A DNA stretch of 64,000 bases from Mucilaginibacter sp. OK098 (GCF_900142915.1 NZ_FRCM01000004.1:124001-188000); one strand, 5' to 3'. Counted from the first letter of the stretch, positions 35,978-45,720 are shown. A program made the numbers and translations. Notes: generated by a model not told the origin, from the sequence alone.

Positions 35978-36753
35978 CAGCGTGAACCGCCACGTGTGTA
36001 TGTCCGATTAATTTGATTTGGTACGTGTTGATTTTGGCTTTCAGCCGCGTCCTGAACTGCATGGTAATAGCCCGGACTTAATTTTGCAGCGTCAATTTCA
36101 TCCCGTTTTTGGTTGAAAAGCATATTCAGCCCTTTATAAACCACATAAGTTAAGCCACCATCGATCAAAATTGAGGCGACTAATGCCAGTTTATTCGCAC
36201 GAATCCCATGAGTATCACTAGCTGAATATCCAAATGTGGTTTTATCCGGAAGTGTGACCTCTTTGCCTTTGCGGTAATTTTCTTTCTGGGCAGCGGTCAA
36301 AAACTCAAGGTTAACCATATCTGGTGCCAGGATCTTTTCAGTATCCGAAACAATAAATTCCCGTGTTTCTGCATCATACTCAACGAGTATTTCCTTTTTA
36401 TTTCCTTTATCGTCAACCGTTGTTTTCAGGAAGTTGGCAACTTCGCCTTTCTCCAGTTGATGGGCCTCATTATCATCCAAAAATGATGGCGTGGCCGGCT
36501 TACGGTAAACGGGGTGGATCAACAGGTTCACTTTGCCACTTTCATCCGCTTTAAGTGAAATTTTGGCATCCATTGATTTTATTTTGATGTTCTCACCTTC
36601 CAGGTTCTGCAGCTGCATCAAACCGGTTCTGCGACCCGAGAGCAAAGCTTTGAGGTCATCTACGTTAAGCAATAGCTGCCCGCCGACGGCGATGCCGATT
36701 GTCTCCAAATCCTGGATTGGGAGCATCTTTTCGTTATAGTGTATGAGGTCCAT
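35977..36753 (-). CDS. DUF4099/DUF3945-type mobile-element protein
   Basis: 258 aa. The N-terminus (LPIQDLETIGIAVGG, then DLKALLSGRRTGLMQL) is a DUF4099-like module; the following MDAKISLKADESGKVNLLIHP and EKILAPDMVNLEFLTAAQKENYRKG match the DUF3945 repeat unit found in Bacteroidetes conjugative elements. One hydrophobic segment lies near 195-213. The gene starts just after the ArdC stop. Its function is not established; a DNA-processing or anti-defence accessory role is possible. Confidence 0.72.
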   Translation of the reverse strand: MDLIHYNEKMLPIQDLETIGIAVGGQLLLNVDDLKALLSGRRTGLMQLQNLEGENIKIKSMDAKISLKADESGKVNLLIHPVYRKPATPSFLDDNEAHQLEKGEVANFLKTTVDDKGNKKEILVEYDAETREFIVSDTEKILAPDMVNLEFLTAAQKENYRKGKEVTLPDKTTFGYSASDTHGIRANKLALVASILIDGGLTYVVYKGLNMLFNQKRDEIDAAKLSPGYYHAVQDAAESQNQHVPNQINRTYTRGGSR

Positions 36754-36754
36754 C

Positions 36755-37963
36755 TTATCTGCCTATTTTGTTGCGTGAAACATTTACTTCTTCACCCACT
36801 TCTTCAACAACTAGTTGCTGCTCAGCGGGGTTATTTTTTGCGCTGAGAAGCGATTTGAAAAGACCGTCACTTTGCTTCAAGTTAAACTTATTGCCTTCCA
36901 TATCTTCCATTTTGAAGGTTTTACCTTTCAGGTCAAGCACTTTGTAAACATTGTTATTGTAGGCAATTTCATCACCTTTCGCTAGTATTGTCACCTCGCT
37001 ACCTTTTTCTGCAGCTATATTATCCTGCGCAGCTGCATTGTCCTGTTTCAGATCGCGTTTTTCACCTAGTTCGAGCACAAAGTCATATATCTTTTGCGCA
37101 TCGGCAGAGGCGCGGAACAGCTCAAATGGCTCATCCTTTAAAATTTTCACCCAACTATTCACATAAGCCGCATGCTGGCCAAAATTGTGACCTATTTTTA
37201 ACTCGCTGCCAATCATTAAGGATGCTATCTCAGCACGTAATTCCTCGCGGGCATATTGTTCAGAGCCAAACCGGCCTTCCATCGGTCGGTTAAGGCGACT
37301 TTCATGACCTGTCCAATGTCCAAGCTCGTGGAGGGCAACAGCATAATACTTTGTCTCATTATCAAACTGTTCTTTAAAAGGCAGTTGTATAGCGTCTTTT
37401 GCTTTACTATAATAAGCCTCATTCCCTCCATGATTAATATTGGCTTGGCTGGCCGCAAGCAGGCTTTCAGCTCTTTCTATAGGAGTCCATCTTTGCTCGG
37501 AGCGATTTTGATCCAGATACTCAGCTAATGGCGGTAGCCCTTTGATTTGCCCGGCGTTAAAAACCCAGGCATTCGTGATGATTGGCTTATCCAAAGCGGT
37601 GACACGAGTCTGGGTTTCACCATTCTCGTCTTTGATCTTATCACCGTTCACATCCCGCATGGCTTCCATGTTGGAAGTCTTGACGAAGTTGATCAGGGTA
37701 GCTTTCGCACCTTTTTCTACCGTGAAACCTGCATAGTCCGCCTGCTTCAAAGTCATCCAGCGTGGATCTTGATAACCCTGCATGGAAAGCCAAAGGGCAT
37801 TCATACCGCGGTAATTTTTGTTGGTGGTCGGATTTACCGGAATGGTGAATGCCGGGGCATCCGAGTCGTTCCATGGTTTTTGAAAAGGCGACGTGCCTTC
37901 CTTCAATTCTGCGATGAGCTTATTAGCAATTTGCTCATGCAGCGGCTTAAAATTTTTGCTCAT
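36755..37963 (-). CDS. ArdC-like ssDNA-binding antirestriction protein with zincin domain
   Basis: 402 aa. The N-terminal ArdC-like ssDNA-binding domain (about 5-130) shows GTSPFQKPW and NYRGMNALWLSMQGY. The zincin-like metallopeptidase domain has the zinc motif HELGH (212-216) in ALHELGHWTGHESRL and the family motif EELRAEIASLMIG. About 80 further residues have a beta-rich KOW-like look (AKGDEIAYNNNVYKVLDLKG). ArdC proteins enter the recipient with the DNA strand and protect it from restriction. Its place among late tra genes agrees with that role. Confidence 0.88.
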   Translation of the reverse strand: MSKNFKPLHEQIANKLIAELKEGTSPFQKPWNDSDAPAFTIPVNPTTNKNYRGMNALWLSMQGYQDPRWMTLKQADYAGFTVEKGAKATLINFVKTSNMEAMRDVNGDKIKDENGETQTRVTALDKPIITNAWVFNAGQIKGLPPLAEYLDQNRSEQRWTPIERAESLLAASQANINHGGNEAYYSKAKDAIQLPFKEQFDNETKYYAVALHELGHWTGHESRLNRPMEGRFGSEQYAREELRAEIASLMIGSELKIGHNFGQHAAYVNSWVKILKDEPFELFRASADAQKIYDFVLELGEKRDLKQDNAAAQDNIAAEKGSEVTILAKGDEIAYNNNVYKVLDLKGKTFKMEDMEGNKFNLKQSDGLFKSLLSAKNNPAEQQLVVEEVGEEVNVSRNKIGR

Positions 37964-38384
37964 GATCTGTAGTTTTTAGTATTTGGTATAAAAAATTTAG
38001 TGGATTGAGGTACCGATTTTGATATCGGACGCCGAAGTGCAGGTGTGCTCCGGTTACACGACCGCTTGCACCGCTGATGGCGATGGCCTGTCCGGTGGAT
38101 ACGGAATCCTGGGCACTGACCAGCGATCTGGATAAATGGCCATATATGGTCGTGATTTCCCCATGTTGCAGATTGATGGCCGTTCCAAACGTTGAATTGC
38201 AGCATATCGACCGGACAACGCCGTTTAGCACAGCGTAAACCGTATCGTATTTTGCTCTTAGATCAACCCCGTTGTGATATTCTAATTTTCCGGTAAGCGG
38301 ATGGATACGGTAACCAAAAGGCGAGGTAACTGTCAGCGATTTTAATGGGAGGCAAATGATAGTTAATGCGATGATCATTTTCAT
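37947..38384 (-). CDS. M23-family peptidoglycan endopeptidase
   Basis: 145 aa with a short hydrophobic N-terminus. The M23 zinc ligands are visible: H37 and D41 in YHNGVDLR, H83 in YGHLSRS, and H114/H116 in GAHLHFG. It is little more than a bare catalytic domain. In conjugation clusters such enzymes probably open the cell wall locally for the type IV secretion channel, in the role VirB1 plays elsewhere. It overlaps the upstream gene by 4 bp and the ArdC gene by 17 bp, so it is part of the operon. Confidence 0.88.
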   Translation of the reverse strand: MKMIIALTIICLPLKSLTVTSPFGYRIHPLTGKLEYHNGVDLRAKYDTVYAVLNGVVRSICCNSTFGTAINLQHGEITTIYGHLSRSLVSAQDSVSTGQAIAISGASGRVTGAHLHFGVRYQNRYLNPLNFLYQILKTTDHEQKF

Positions 38385-38791
38385 CGGGCGTAAGCTTTTT
38401 CGAGCGCCTGTTTTTCTATCGGTTTTGCAGGTTGTAACGCTTTATCCCATATCTCAGGATTGTGGCCTGCGACTTCAAGCGCCTGCCAGTGGGCGATATT
38501 AGTTCCCCTGTCCAGCAGCAAACTTATCTTGTATAAGTCCTTGAAGTTACTGAGCGGGATAGCCGTACCATTGGCCATCAAATCATTCAGAATAGTATTC
38601 TTGTTCTTTAGCTTTAGTAAAGATTCCGGTGGATAAATAGCTTCCCTGCCATTGTTAAAGGCGACGTACACTTCTTTGGATTGCTGGCTTTCATAATTTA
38701 CGATAGCAACTTTCCCCTGACCGTTTGCGGGATCTACGGTTAAATCCGGCCGCACGAGAACGAGCGTGCCGTTTAAGCTTTCATTGTCCAT
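38381..38791 (-). CDS. Hypothetical conserved tra-cluster protein
   Basis: 136 aa from the ATG at 38791, chosen because it follows the coupling-protein stop by 4 bp; the longer frame to 38944 would lie inside that gene. It contains GTLVLVRPDLTVDPANGQGKV and VYVAFNNGREAIYPPESLLKL, a small beta-barrel-like stretch, then helices (LNDLMANGTAIPLSNFKDLY). This pattern recurs in Bacteroidetes mobile elements, but I know no function for it. Confidence 0.65.
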   Translation of the reverse strand: MDNESLNGTLVLVRPDLTVDPANGQGKVAIVNYESQQSKEVYVAFNNGREAIYPPESLLKLKNKNTILNDLMANGTAIPLSNFKDLYKISLLLDRGTNIAHWQALEVAGHNPEIWDKALQPAKPIEKQALEKAYAR

Positions 38792-38795
38792 GATT

Positions 38796-40769
38796 TTATT
38801 GTGCGGATGATGGCCGGAACTGGCTAACCATTTGCTGTATTTCCAGGTTGATCCGGGAAAAGTTCTGACGGAGTATTTCGTCGCTTTTATCCCCGAAATT
38901 GTAGAAGATGGGCAATGGCTTATATGCCTTTTCCTCTTTCGCAATTTCTTTCAGGTCAAGCGATACCCGGCAATTGACTGCGGATGTTTCAAATTTACCG
39001 GTGTAGGCTTCACGCACATCCGCAGCGATGACACCCACCAATTCACCGGCATTTAATGAAGCGATTTTACCTGCTGGAATCAGCGCCTCAAGCTTTTCAT
39101 TGAGAGAAGTCGAAGTTTTATTACGGTCAATAGAGAGCCCCTCCCCGATTTGTTTATTCTTACCAAACAGGCGTTCCAACCATTCCAACGTTTCCTTATT
39201 ACGCACAGAGCCAGACAATACATTTCCGATTACCGAAGTCAAAACGGCCGCTGTTTCTTTACCATATTGCTGGTTGAGCATCGGAATTTCTTGAAATCCC
39301 AGGCAAACACATACGCGATTTGATCTGGCAGTTGCGATCAGATTGTCGCACTTATTTATATATAAGGATGAGCACTCATCCACTAACAGTGCCGAAGGAA
39401 GATTGCCTTTGGAATTGATTAATTTGGTTAACCGGTTAACGACAATCGAGTAACATGCTGAATTAATATTTTGAGTACTCGGGTCATTCGCCAAAACCAA
39501 AATAGAAGGATTTTCTTTGGAGGAGATTTTCAAATCGAAATCATTTCCAGAGAAAACCCAAAATGTCTCCTTCGTAGCTAAACGGCTGGTAAAGATCTTT
39601 AAAGTGCCAATCTGACCTTCCAACTGGTCAAAAGCTTTTGCATTATAAGCGGTCATAAATGGCGAAAGCAAAGGCCTCAATTCTGCCTCGGAAGTAAGGG
39701 CGTTGAATATTTCTTCATAGCTACAGTTAAGTAAGGCAAGAACATGGGGAAAACTGGATAAAATTCCGTTGTTGTATTTGCTCATGAAGTAAATACAGGA
39801 TGCCAGAAAATTGATAGCAGATTGCGTGAAAAACTGGTCGCTTCCACCCGAACGATCTCCTTTTTTGAGTGCTTCAACAAGAGCTTCGGCTGTCTCAGAA
39901 GCATCAGCAAGTGACCGGATGTAATCGGCCCGCCAGGGATTAATACGCCTGCTCTTTTCAACCTCATTAAGATTAATTACATGGAAAGTAAAACCCTTTA
40001 GTTTTCCCTGTTGCTTGGCCAGTAGATAATGATAATAAGCAATATGTCCGAGGTCGGGATATTTAAAATCATACAAGCAGACCGTAAATTCCTTTGCAAT
40101 TAACTGCCGGATAAATGGGTTAACAACTGAAAATGTTTTACCGGAACCCGGCGTGCCGATTACAATCGTTCCGCGAAAAACGTTAACGATGTTGATCCAG
40201 CCATTTCTGACCTTTCCTTTGTAATAAAAGAGCATCGGGATGTTCACCGAGTACGGTGTTTCCAATTTGCCAACCGGCTGCATAAAGCTTTCCGCCTCTG
40301 TATTCCATTGATCTTTACCGAGGCCCGATTTGATCAGCTTGGATATATTATCCATCGCAAGACTCGTCATCAAGGTGCCGGCCAATGAAAAAATGACATA
40401 GACCAGATTATACCATGAAGTGTAGGCAAAAGCCAGCGCTGAAGGACGTCCCTGGAAAATAATGCTTCCAAAAAACAGGAAAAGACCAAGACTGAGCGGG
40501 TAAACGATATGCTTTTTAGGGTTAAGGTCTTTTTCTTTTTTTGCTAACGTACCAATACTGACCAGGCACATTATTGTAAGCGTAGTGAGTTTGCTGTAAG
40601 TAATGTTATTGTAAATCACTATCTCCGCGATCTTATCCAACGGGGTATAAAAAAAGCCCCAGATTGGGGCTTTGCGATAAACGAAGATGATTGCTTCGAG
40701 CAATACAGACAGGTATATAGCAGTTTGCATGAACCCATGCAACTTCTGCTGTTCACGGGTTTCTTCCAT
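38796..40769 (-). CDS. Type IV coupling protein (VirD4/TraG-like; MobC of CTnDOT-type elements)
   Basis: 657 aa. Four membrane segments lie in the first ~150 residues. Walker A is IVIGTPGSGKTFSVVNP (Lys211) and the Walker B region includes SALLVDECSSLYI. VCVCLGFQEIPMLNQQYG and GNVLSGSVRNKETLEWLERLFG are typical of TraG/VirD4 coupling proteins. It links the relaxase-bound DNA strand to the secretion channel at the inner membrane and powers export. In CTnDOT-type naming this is MobC. It lies 12 bp after the traN stop. Confidence 0.92.
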   Translation of the reverse strand: MEETREQQKLHGFMQTAIYLSVLLEAIIFVYRKAPIWGFFYTPLDKIAEIVIYNNITYSKLTTLTIMCLVSIGTLAKKEKDLNPKKHIVYPLSLGLFLFFGSIIFQGRPSALAFAYTSWYNLVYVIFSLAGTLMTSLAMDNISKLIKSGLGKDQWNTEAESFMQPVGKLETPYSVNIPMLFYYKGKVRNGWINIVNVFRGTIVIGTPGSGKTFSVVNPFIRQLIAKEFTVCLYDFKYPDLGHIAYYHYLLAKQQGKLKGFTFHVINLNEVEKSRRINPWRADYIRSLADASETAEALVEALKKGDRSGGSDQFFTQSAINFLASCIYFMSKYNNGILSSFPHVLALLNCSYEEIFNALTSEAELRPLLSPFMTAYNAKAFDQLEGQIGTLKIFTSRLATKETFWVFSGNDFDLKISSKENPSILVLANDPSTQNINSACYSIVVNRLTKLINSKGNLPSALLVDECSSLYINKCDNLIATARSNRVCVCLGFQEIPMLNQQYGKETAAVLTSVIGNVLSGSVRNKETLEWLERLFGKNKQIGEGLSIDRNKTSTSLNEKLEALIPAGKIASLNAGELVGVIAADVREAYTGKFETSAVNCRVSLDLKEIAKEEKAYKPLPIFYNFGDKSDEILRQNFSRINLEIQQMVSQFRPSSAQ

Positions 40770-40781
40770 AAACTATTGTTA

Positions 40782-41576
40782 TTAAAAATCAATCGTATCC
40801 GCTTCAAGCAGATCTTTGTAATTGATGGTAAGCGTTACCACGCGTCCGGAAATTTGCTTTTCGCTGAGTTCCGTATGAAGGACTTTATTACCCGGAAAGG
40901 ACATTTTTTTAAACACAAAAACGTTTCGATAGTATTTTGAAAACGATGGCACGCCGGAGAGCACAAACACAGGACTTATCTCAACAGACTGAATATTACT
41001 GGCTTTTGTTACCTTTTTATCATCGATCTTGAACCTGAAATCTTCGATATCGTATCTAAGATTGGTTTTGTTTTTAAAGGCAATGTCCAGGAATATGTAA
41101 TCCCCTAAAGTGGCTATATGGTTAACCTGCCCTTTGAGGCCGAAGGCCTTTACCTTGTCAAGTTTCTTCTCTGAACTTGCTGTGTATAGCTTTAGGCAAA
41201 GCAGTTTAAGCTGATTTTGTGAAAGGCCGATGCCCGAGATATCCAATGGCCTGGTATCTGCCGGAAGGATATTAATCTCTGTTGGGACACCTAGAGAACC
41301 CGGCAATAATTGATATTGCGCAATGAATTTTTCCCCTGCGATGGTAATAACGGAACCGGTAAAGCTTTTAAGGGAGTCTTTCAGTTTGATGCGCAGCACA
41401 TTTTTAAGCGGTAAATCACCAATGAGGTTTTTGTCCGATATATCCACATACTGTACGGGTTCCGGGGAGATAAAATGGACAGTTAGATTTTCCGGCAAAT
41501 AAACAACCGGAAGTTTTTCCTGAGCATGCGCAAAGGCAGCTAAAAGCAGGAACAGGTATGGCAGTAACTTTTTCAT
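40782..41576 (-). CDS. traN: Conjugative transposon protein TraN (DUF4138)
   Basis: 264 aa from the ATG at 41576, which gives a proper signal peptide (MKKLLPYLFLLLAAFAHAQ). The mature part (LTVHFISPEPVQYVDISDKN, FGLKGQVNHIATLGDYIFLDI) matches the DUF4138/TraN family, analogous to VirB9 in the outer-membrane core of the secretion channel. Start and traM stop are separated by a single base. Confidence 0.9.
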   Translation of the reverse strand: MKKLLPYLFLLLAAFAHAQEKLPVVYLPENLTVHFISPEPVQYVDISDKNLIGDLPLKNVLRIKLKDSLKSFTGSVITIAGEKFIAQYQLLPGSLGVPTEINILPADTRPLDISGIGLSQNQLKLLCLKLYTASSEKKLDKVKAFGLKGQVNHIATLGDYIFLDIAFKNKTNLRYDIEDFRFKIDDKKVTKASNIQSVEISPVFVLSGVPSFSKYYRNVFVFKKMSFPGNKVLHTELSEKQISGRVVTLTINYKDLLEADTIDF

Positions 41577-41577
41577 A

Positions 41578-42723
41578 TTAATATTTTTTTTGAGCGTTTT
41601 GTAATGCATCTGAATCGATGAGATAGATATAAGAGTTGTATTTAAGCTTGGCTTTATTTTTCCTGATCAGGTCGGCAATAGCAGATGAGGTTGACTGAAA
41701 TACCTTGTCAACCGTACTCATCAGGAACTGGCTGCCGCTTGAATTGCCATCTATGGTGACTCCCTGAACGGTATTACTGCCTAAATCCTTGGTAAACTCA
41801 CGGAATGAGGAAGCAGGAACATACAGGCCCGGCATACCATCAAGGTCATAAACCTCCAGTTTCACAGGTAATATTTTACTGTCGTAAAGGACTGAAGTGA
41901 TAGACAACGTTACCCTTTGCTCGGAAAAGCCACTTATCTGGGCAAAAAGATAGGTGCCTTTTTTTATCAGGATGTCTCCAGCTTTTATGTCCTCCAAAAG
42001 TTTGAGGCGCAAGCGTGAACCTGCATAACCTGTGATGTTTTCATCAATAACGGCACTTATGAAATCCTGTCGCTTTTCTGGCAGCACTGTATTAAAATCA
42101 TCTGAAGTCTGCGCAGCCCTTACAACCGTGAACTTAACTTGGGAAGCTTTTTCTTTGGCGAATTTGTCGGCAGCATCGCGCTTTTGTTTTTCGGCTTTGT
42201 AGGCAGGATCATTTGCTTTATTAATGCTGTCCATAACCGCCATTTGCTGTTTAAAAACTTCCATCGGGTCTTTTTCATGTGGCTCAGGTGGCAATTCGTT
42301 TCTTTGCCTTGGTGGGACTTTTGCATTTATGATATTTGCCAGTTGCCGTTCGCGGTTTATGCCGGTGTTTTCTACGTCGTGTGATTTCGCATTGGCTGCG
42401 ATGGAATCCAGCATCTTTTGCTGCTGGTCGGAATAATCATTGTGGTAAGACGGATTACTCGTCGATTCTTTAGGTAAGACGCCGACAGCTGACATACCAT
42501 CTGCTTCCTTATAGGTATTTCTAAAAGCATCCAACTTATCGGCAAGCTGTCGTTTGCGAACATCAGATGATACATTGCCTACACTCGCATTTAGCCCTGC
42601 TTTGGGGGCCGTATCCTGTTTGGGTTTATCGAAGCTGCTATGCCAGGCATAATAGAACAGGCAAAAGAACGGCAGCAACACCAAAGGCAGGATATACTTG
42701 GGTTGTTTAAAATTGATTTTCAT
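41578..42723 (-). CDS. traM: Conjugative transposon protein TraM
   Basis: 381 aa. A membrane anchor lies at about 11-29 (ILPLVLLPFFCLFYYAWHS). A long charged, coiled-coil linker follows (about 35-200). The C-terminal domain (about 205-375) contains VLPEKRQDFISAVIDENITG, GDILIKKGTYLFAQISGF and a tail with STSSAIADLIRKNKAKLKYN. This is the VirB10-like TraM that spans the periplasm and opens the channel. Flanked by traN and the TraL-position gene, as in CTnDOT. Confidence 0.92.
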   Translation of the reverse strand: MKINFKQPKYILPLVLLPFFCLFYYAWHSSFDKPKQDTAPKAGLNASVGNVSSDVRKRQLADKLDAFRNTYKEADGMSAVGVLPKESTSNPSYHNDYSDQQQKMLDSIAANAKSHDVENTGINRERQLANIINAKVPPRQRNELPPEPHEKDPMEVFKQQMAVMDSINKANDPAYKAEKQKRDAADKFAKEKASQVKFTVVRAAQTSDDFNTVLPEKRQDFISAVIDENITGYAGSRLRLKLLEDIKAGDILIKKGTYLFAQISGFSEQRVTLSITSVLYDSKILPVKLEVYDLDGMPGLYVPASSFREFTKDLGSNTVQGVTIDGNSSGSQFLMSTVDKVFQSTSSAIADLIRKNKAKLKYNSYIYLIDSDALQNAQKKY

Positions 42724-42729
42724 AATATT

Positions 42730-43134
42730 TTAATGTTGGATTTGTTGCAGGCTGTCAAGCGCACTTTCGAGCATCGCGCTATCGGCAGATGTAAGTTGTT
42801 GTCTGGCGCTCAGGCTATCTACCAGCTTTTTAAGGCCCATGCCTTTCTTGATCTTTGCCGCGGTTTGCAGGATCTTTGAAAAACCGTCTTCAACCGGATC
42901 GACAGGTTTTTCTATTCTGGTTATTTTAGCCTCGGGATGACGAAAAACCGTAAAAGACAGCGCGGCAGATGTTATCATCAATACGATCATCAGCCCGAGA
43001 AATATTTTTGGACGGGCATTCAGTACCTGCTTTAAAACATTTCCTGCGGCTCCGAAATAAGTGCCAAACTCTTTATGGATCTCTGAATACAGCGTATCCC
43101 TTGGATCGCGGTTAGAATGTATTTTTCTCCACAT
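42730..43134 (-). CDS. Single-TM tra protein in TraL position
   Basis: 134 aa. One membrane segment is at about 43-63 (IFLGLMIVLMITSAALSFTVF) with a short cytoplasmic N-terminus (DTLYSEIHKEFGTYFG) and a helical outer part. In CTnDOT the gene between traK and traM is traL, and this fits by position and topology, but the sequence is too short for me to assign by motif. It overlaps traK by 23 bp. Confidence 0.75.
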   Translation of the reverse strand: MWRKIHSNRDPRDTLYSEIHKEFGTYFGAAGNVLKQVLNARPKIFLGLMIVLMITSAALSFTVFRHPEAKITRIEKPVDPVEDGFSKILQTAAKIKKGMGLKKLVDSLSARQQLTSADSAMLESALDSLQQIQH

Positions 43135-43726
43135 CTTGCAAGTCTTTATTTTCGAGGGTTTTCCAATTGGTGATCAGTACACCGTGAGGATTGTTATCGC
43201 TTCGCGGAATATCTTTTAGGTAGCCTTCCGTGACCAGCGAGCGAATGACCGTTGAGCTGCGCCGGTCTATTTTTAACTTGCCGTAATACCTGAAATATTT
43301 CTTGGGCATATCCACCGCAATGGAATCGGTTTGTAGGGTGAGCACAGAACTTGATGACAGAATAGAGTTAAAAAAACCATTCTCCTTCAGATCGTTGTAC
43401 TGCTGCATCCCTGATTCATCGACCAGGTACATTGCTTTTTTCATCTGATACTCCATGTAATTATCATCCGGCGTAAGCGAAAAAAACAGGGAATGAAAGA
43501 GGTCAATGTGCGCGCGATATTCAGCCGGCCTGTTCATTTGAATATCTGTTTGGCGGGCAAGTATGGGTACATTGTTATCCAGTATATAAATGCTCTTTTG
43601 TGCATTGGAAACCAACTTATAGGCGTATATACAGTTCATGCCGACGATTACCAATGATGTCATCAGGCTTCCTATGGCAATGATCGTCGCAAGCCTGATC
43701 TTGGCTTCGATATTTTTAATAATCAT
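43112..43726 (-). CDS. traK: Conjugative transposon protein TraK
   Basis: 204 aa. The N-terminal helix MIIKNIEAKIRLATIIAIGS runs into a membrane segment (about 13-37). The periplasmic part has RPAEYRAHIDLFHSLFFSLTPD and KYFRYYGKLKIDRRSSTVIRS, both conserved in the TraK family, the VirB8-like assembly scaffold of the channel. The gap to traJ is 63 bp and contains a small hairpin (AAAGGC with GCCTTT). Confidence 0.92.
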   Translation of the reverse strand: MIIKNIEAKIRLATIIAIGSLMTSLVIVGMNCIYAYKLVSNAQKSIYILDNNVPILARQTDIQMNRPAEYRAHIDLFHSLFFSLTPDDNYMEYQMKKAMYLVDESGMQQYNDLKENGFFNSILSSSSVLTLQTDSIAVDMPKKYFRYYGKLKIDRRSSTVIRSLVTEGYLKDIPRSDNNPHGVLITNWKTLENKDLQDVEKNTF

Positions 43727-43789
43727 GATTTTTGCAATAAAAAAGGCCGCCTTTTTGAAAAAGCAGCCTTTAGGTGAACGATGAGTTGA

Positions 43790-44944
43790 TTAGATAAAGC
43801 TTCCGGAGGCGCGACGTGCAACCCCTAAAACAGTTCCTGCGCTTCTGCCGAAAGTTGAGGTGGCGGAACTAATGCCCGAAGTAGATATGATCCAGGTTGA
43901 AATGCTTGGGACGGTAAACATGCAGATGGCACCAATGAGAAATACAATTATCACGGTACCAAAAGACAATACGCCGTTACCGGCAAACCAGGCCATCTTT
44001 TCAAGATTTGCACTGAGGCCATCCTTACCGACAAGTTCCTGATATTTACTAATTTCGGATGTAAGCGCATATTCCTGCATCAGGCCTGTCAGGTACATAA
44101 TCAGGTAAGCGATTCCGCTATAAAGGTTAACGGAGACAAATCTAGCGATCCAGGTGCTAAAACTATCCCGGAATGCGGGAAGGATACTAACTGCAACGGC
44201 GAAGGGCCCAAGAATAATTAGTATCGTGGAATAGATGATCTGAATCATGAAGATGATGTAAACCGCCAGTCGCAAAATCCATATACCAAGTAATTCCAGC
44301 ATTTGGGTAAACAGCAATTGCATGCCCACTTCCAACCTGTTCTTCAATTCCAGTAAAGGAGAGACAACACTGCTGATGCCCTGCTTTACAGTGCTGGTTA
44401 CGGAATCCCAGGCCTCACCGTACCATGTATCACTTTCTTTCTCCGCAACCTGCGTTTGGGCCTGATAAGTATAAAGCGAATTGGCCACTGCAAGCATGAG
44501 GTTAGAGCGATTCAGGCGTAGGTTGTCAACGGTAGTTTGCTCGCTATTGAACATCTGCTCCGTCTGATTGGCCACAATATCTGTCGGGAATGCAATTACT
44601 TTGACAAACGTTCCCCACCAAAGTATGATCATGGCTAAACCAAATGGCCGCATCAAAGGCATGATTTCCAATTGCTTGTCACCAACCATCATCTCATAGC
44701 TTTTAATTGCAAAATAGATGATCATAAAAATCGCAGCGAGTGCTTTTGCGTCCGTAATAAATAAGTCGAAATGCGTCCAGACAGAATCTTTTAATCCTTG
44801 TAAAAACACCATTACACCATGCTCGTAAACCCCGTCACCTTGCAGGAATTCAAGTGTTTTAGTATTGTCAGTGGTTGTAGTCTGTGCAAAAACTGCCGGT
44901 GCCACCAGGCAAAGCAGCAAGAATAGGATAAGTTTTTTTTTCAT
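43790..44944 (-). CDS. traJ: Conjugative transposon protein TraJ
   Basis: 384 aa. A signal peptide (MKKKLILFLLLCLVAPAVFAQ) is followed by at least six membrane segments, for example AKALAAIFMIIYFAIKSYEMM, LRLAVYIIFMIQIIYSTILI and GNGVLSFGTVIIVFLIGAIC, ending in a Ser/Ala-rich tail. This is the TraJ family, a VirB6-like inner-membrane channel component. It overlaps the preceding gene by 4 bp. Confidence 0.92.
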   Translation of the reverse strand: MKKKLILFLLLCLVAPAVFAQTTTTDNTKTLEFLQGDGVYEHGVMVFLQGLKDSVWTHFDLFITDAKALAAIFMIIYFAIKSYEMMVGDKQLEIMPLMRPFGLAMIILWWGTFVKVIAFPTDIVANQTEQMFNSEQTTVDNLRLNRSNLMLAVANSLYTYQAQTQVAEKESDTWYGEAWDSVTSTVKQGISSVVSPLLELKNRLEVGMQLLFTQMLELLGIWILRLAVYIIFMIQIIYSTILIILGPFAVAVSILPAFRDSFSTWIARFVSVNLYSGIAYLIMYLTGLMQEYALTSEISKYQELVGKDGLSANLEKMAWFAGNGVLSFGTVIIVFLIGAICMFTVPSISTWIISTSGISSATSTFGRSAGTVLGVARRASGSFI

Positions 44945-45720
44945 TGCACGTGTTGTAATACCTTGTTAGCAATAGCGATATCGGACTGCGGTGTCCAGTC
45001 AGGTACGCCGACCTGGTTTGTTTTTAACCGCAGCTGTTGCGCAGCCATGGTAAGTGTTGATCGTGCCGATGCTGTTCTGATCGCCCACACTCCGGAAAGC
45101 CGTCTATACTCCAGAAGATACCTGTGGTAAGCAAGAATACGCGCGCCGCGATCCATATCGGTGGAATGGGCAGCCTCAACACGCTGCTTAAGCATATCCA
45201 GTTCGTTTTTGTACCAACTGTAAAGCCCCTCCGAGACAAGCTTAGCGGATACTTGGGGGGAAAGCCCGGCGAGAATAGTGGCCGCTGAATTATTGAGCAC
45301 CGGCGAAAGCTGGCCTTTGTAATAAAGCAACCACAATGGATCTGCGTCACTGACCAGACCGGATTGGTTTGCGATCTCCGACAAAGCCGTATTTCTTACT
45401 GTATCTGATTGCAGCTTGTATTTGTTATCAGTGGTGTTCATTGCGCCGACCAAAGCAAGGCGCTGGGTTTGCGGCCCGTTTACGCTCAGCGGTCGCAGGT
45501 CTGTTTTGTGATAGTTGGGATAGAAAAGCCCCCATGTTAGCCAGTAGTATGGATTCAGGCTAAGAAAACCAGCTTTGGGGGTGAATTTTTTTTGATCCCA
45601 TTGCAGGTAGACCATGCGTTCCTGCTGATACCTGATACTTTGGTCTTGCACAACTGATTGCGCAAAACAGCTGCAAGCCCATTTCAAAATGAGCAGCGGC
45701 AATAAAATAATACTTTTCAT
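44941..45720 (-). CDS. Periplasmic tra-cluster protein
   Basis: 259 aa with a signal peptide (about 1-20, ending CFAQS). The mature part has YLQWDQKKFTPKAGFLSLNP, a Trp/Tyr-rich stretch (YYWLTWGLFYPNYHKTDLR) and a helical C-terminal half (WYKNELDMLKQRVEAAHSTD, RILAYHRYLLEYRRLSGVWA). It stands between the paralogous trio and traJ, coupled to both by 4-bp overlaps, and probably helps build the outer part of the channel. I cannot name the family with confidence. Confidence 0.7.
   Translation of the reverse strand: MKSIILLPLLILKWACSCFAQSVVQDQSIRYQQERMVYLQWDQKKFTPKAGFLSLNPYYWLTWGLFYPNYHKTDLRPLSVNGPQTQRLALVGAMNTTDNKYKLQSDTVRNTALSEIANQSGLVSDADPLWLLYYKGQLSPVLNNSAATILAGLSPQVSAKLVSEGLYSWYKNELDMLKQRVEAAHSTDMDRGARILAYHRYLLEYRRLSGVWAIRTASARSTLTMAAQQLRLKTNQVGVPDWTPQSDIAIANKVLQHVQ

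Noticed and set aside
38792..38944. The longer start of the small gene after the coupling protein
   Set aside because: The added 51 residues would lie entirely inside the coupling-protein gene in another frame; the ATG at 38791 gives normal operon spacing.
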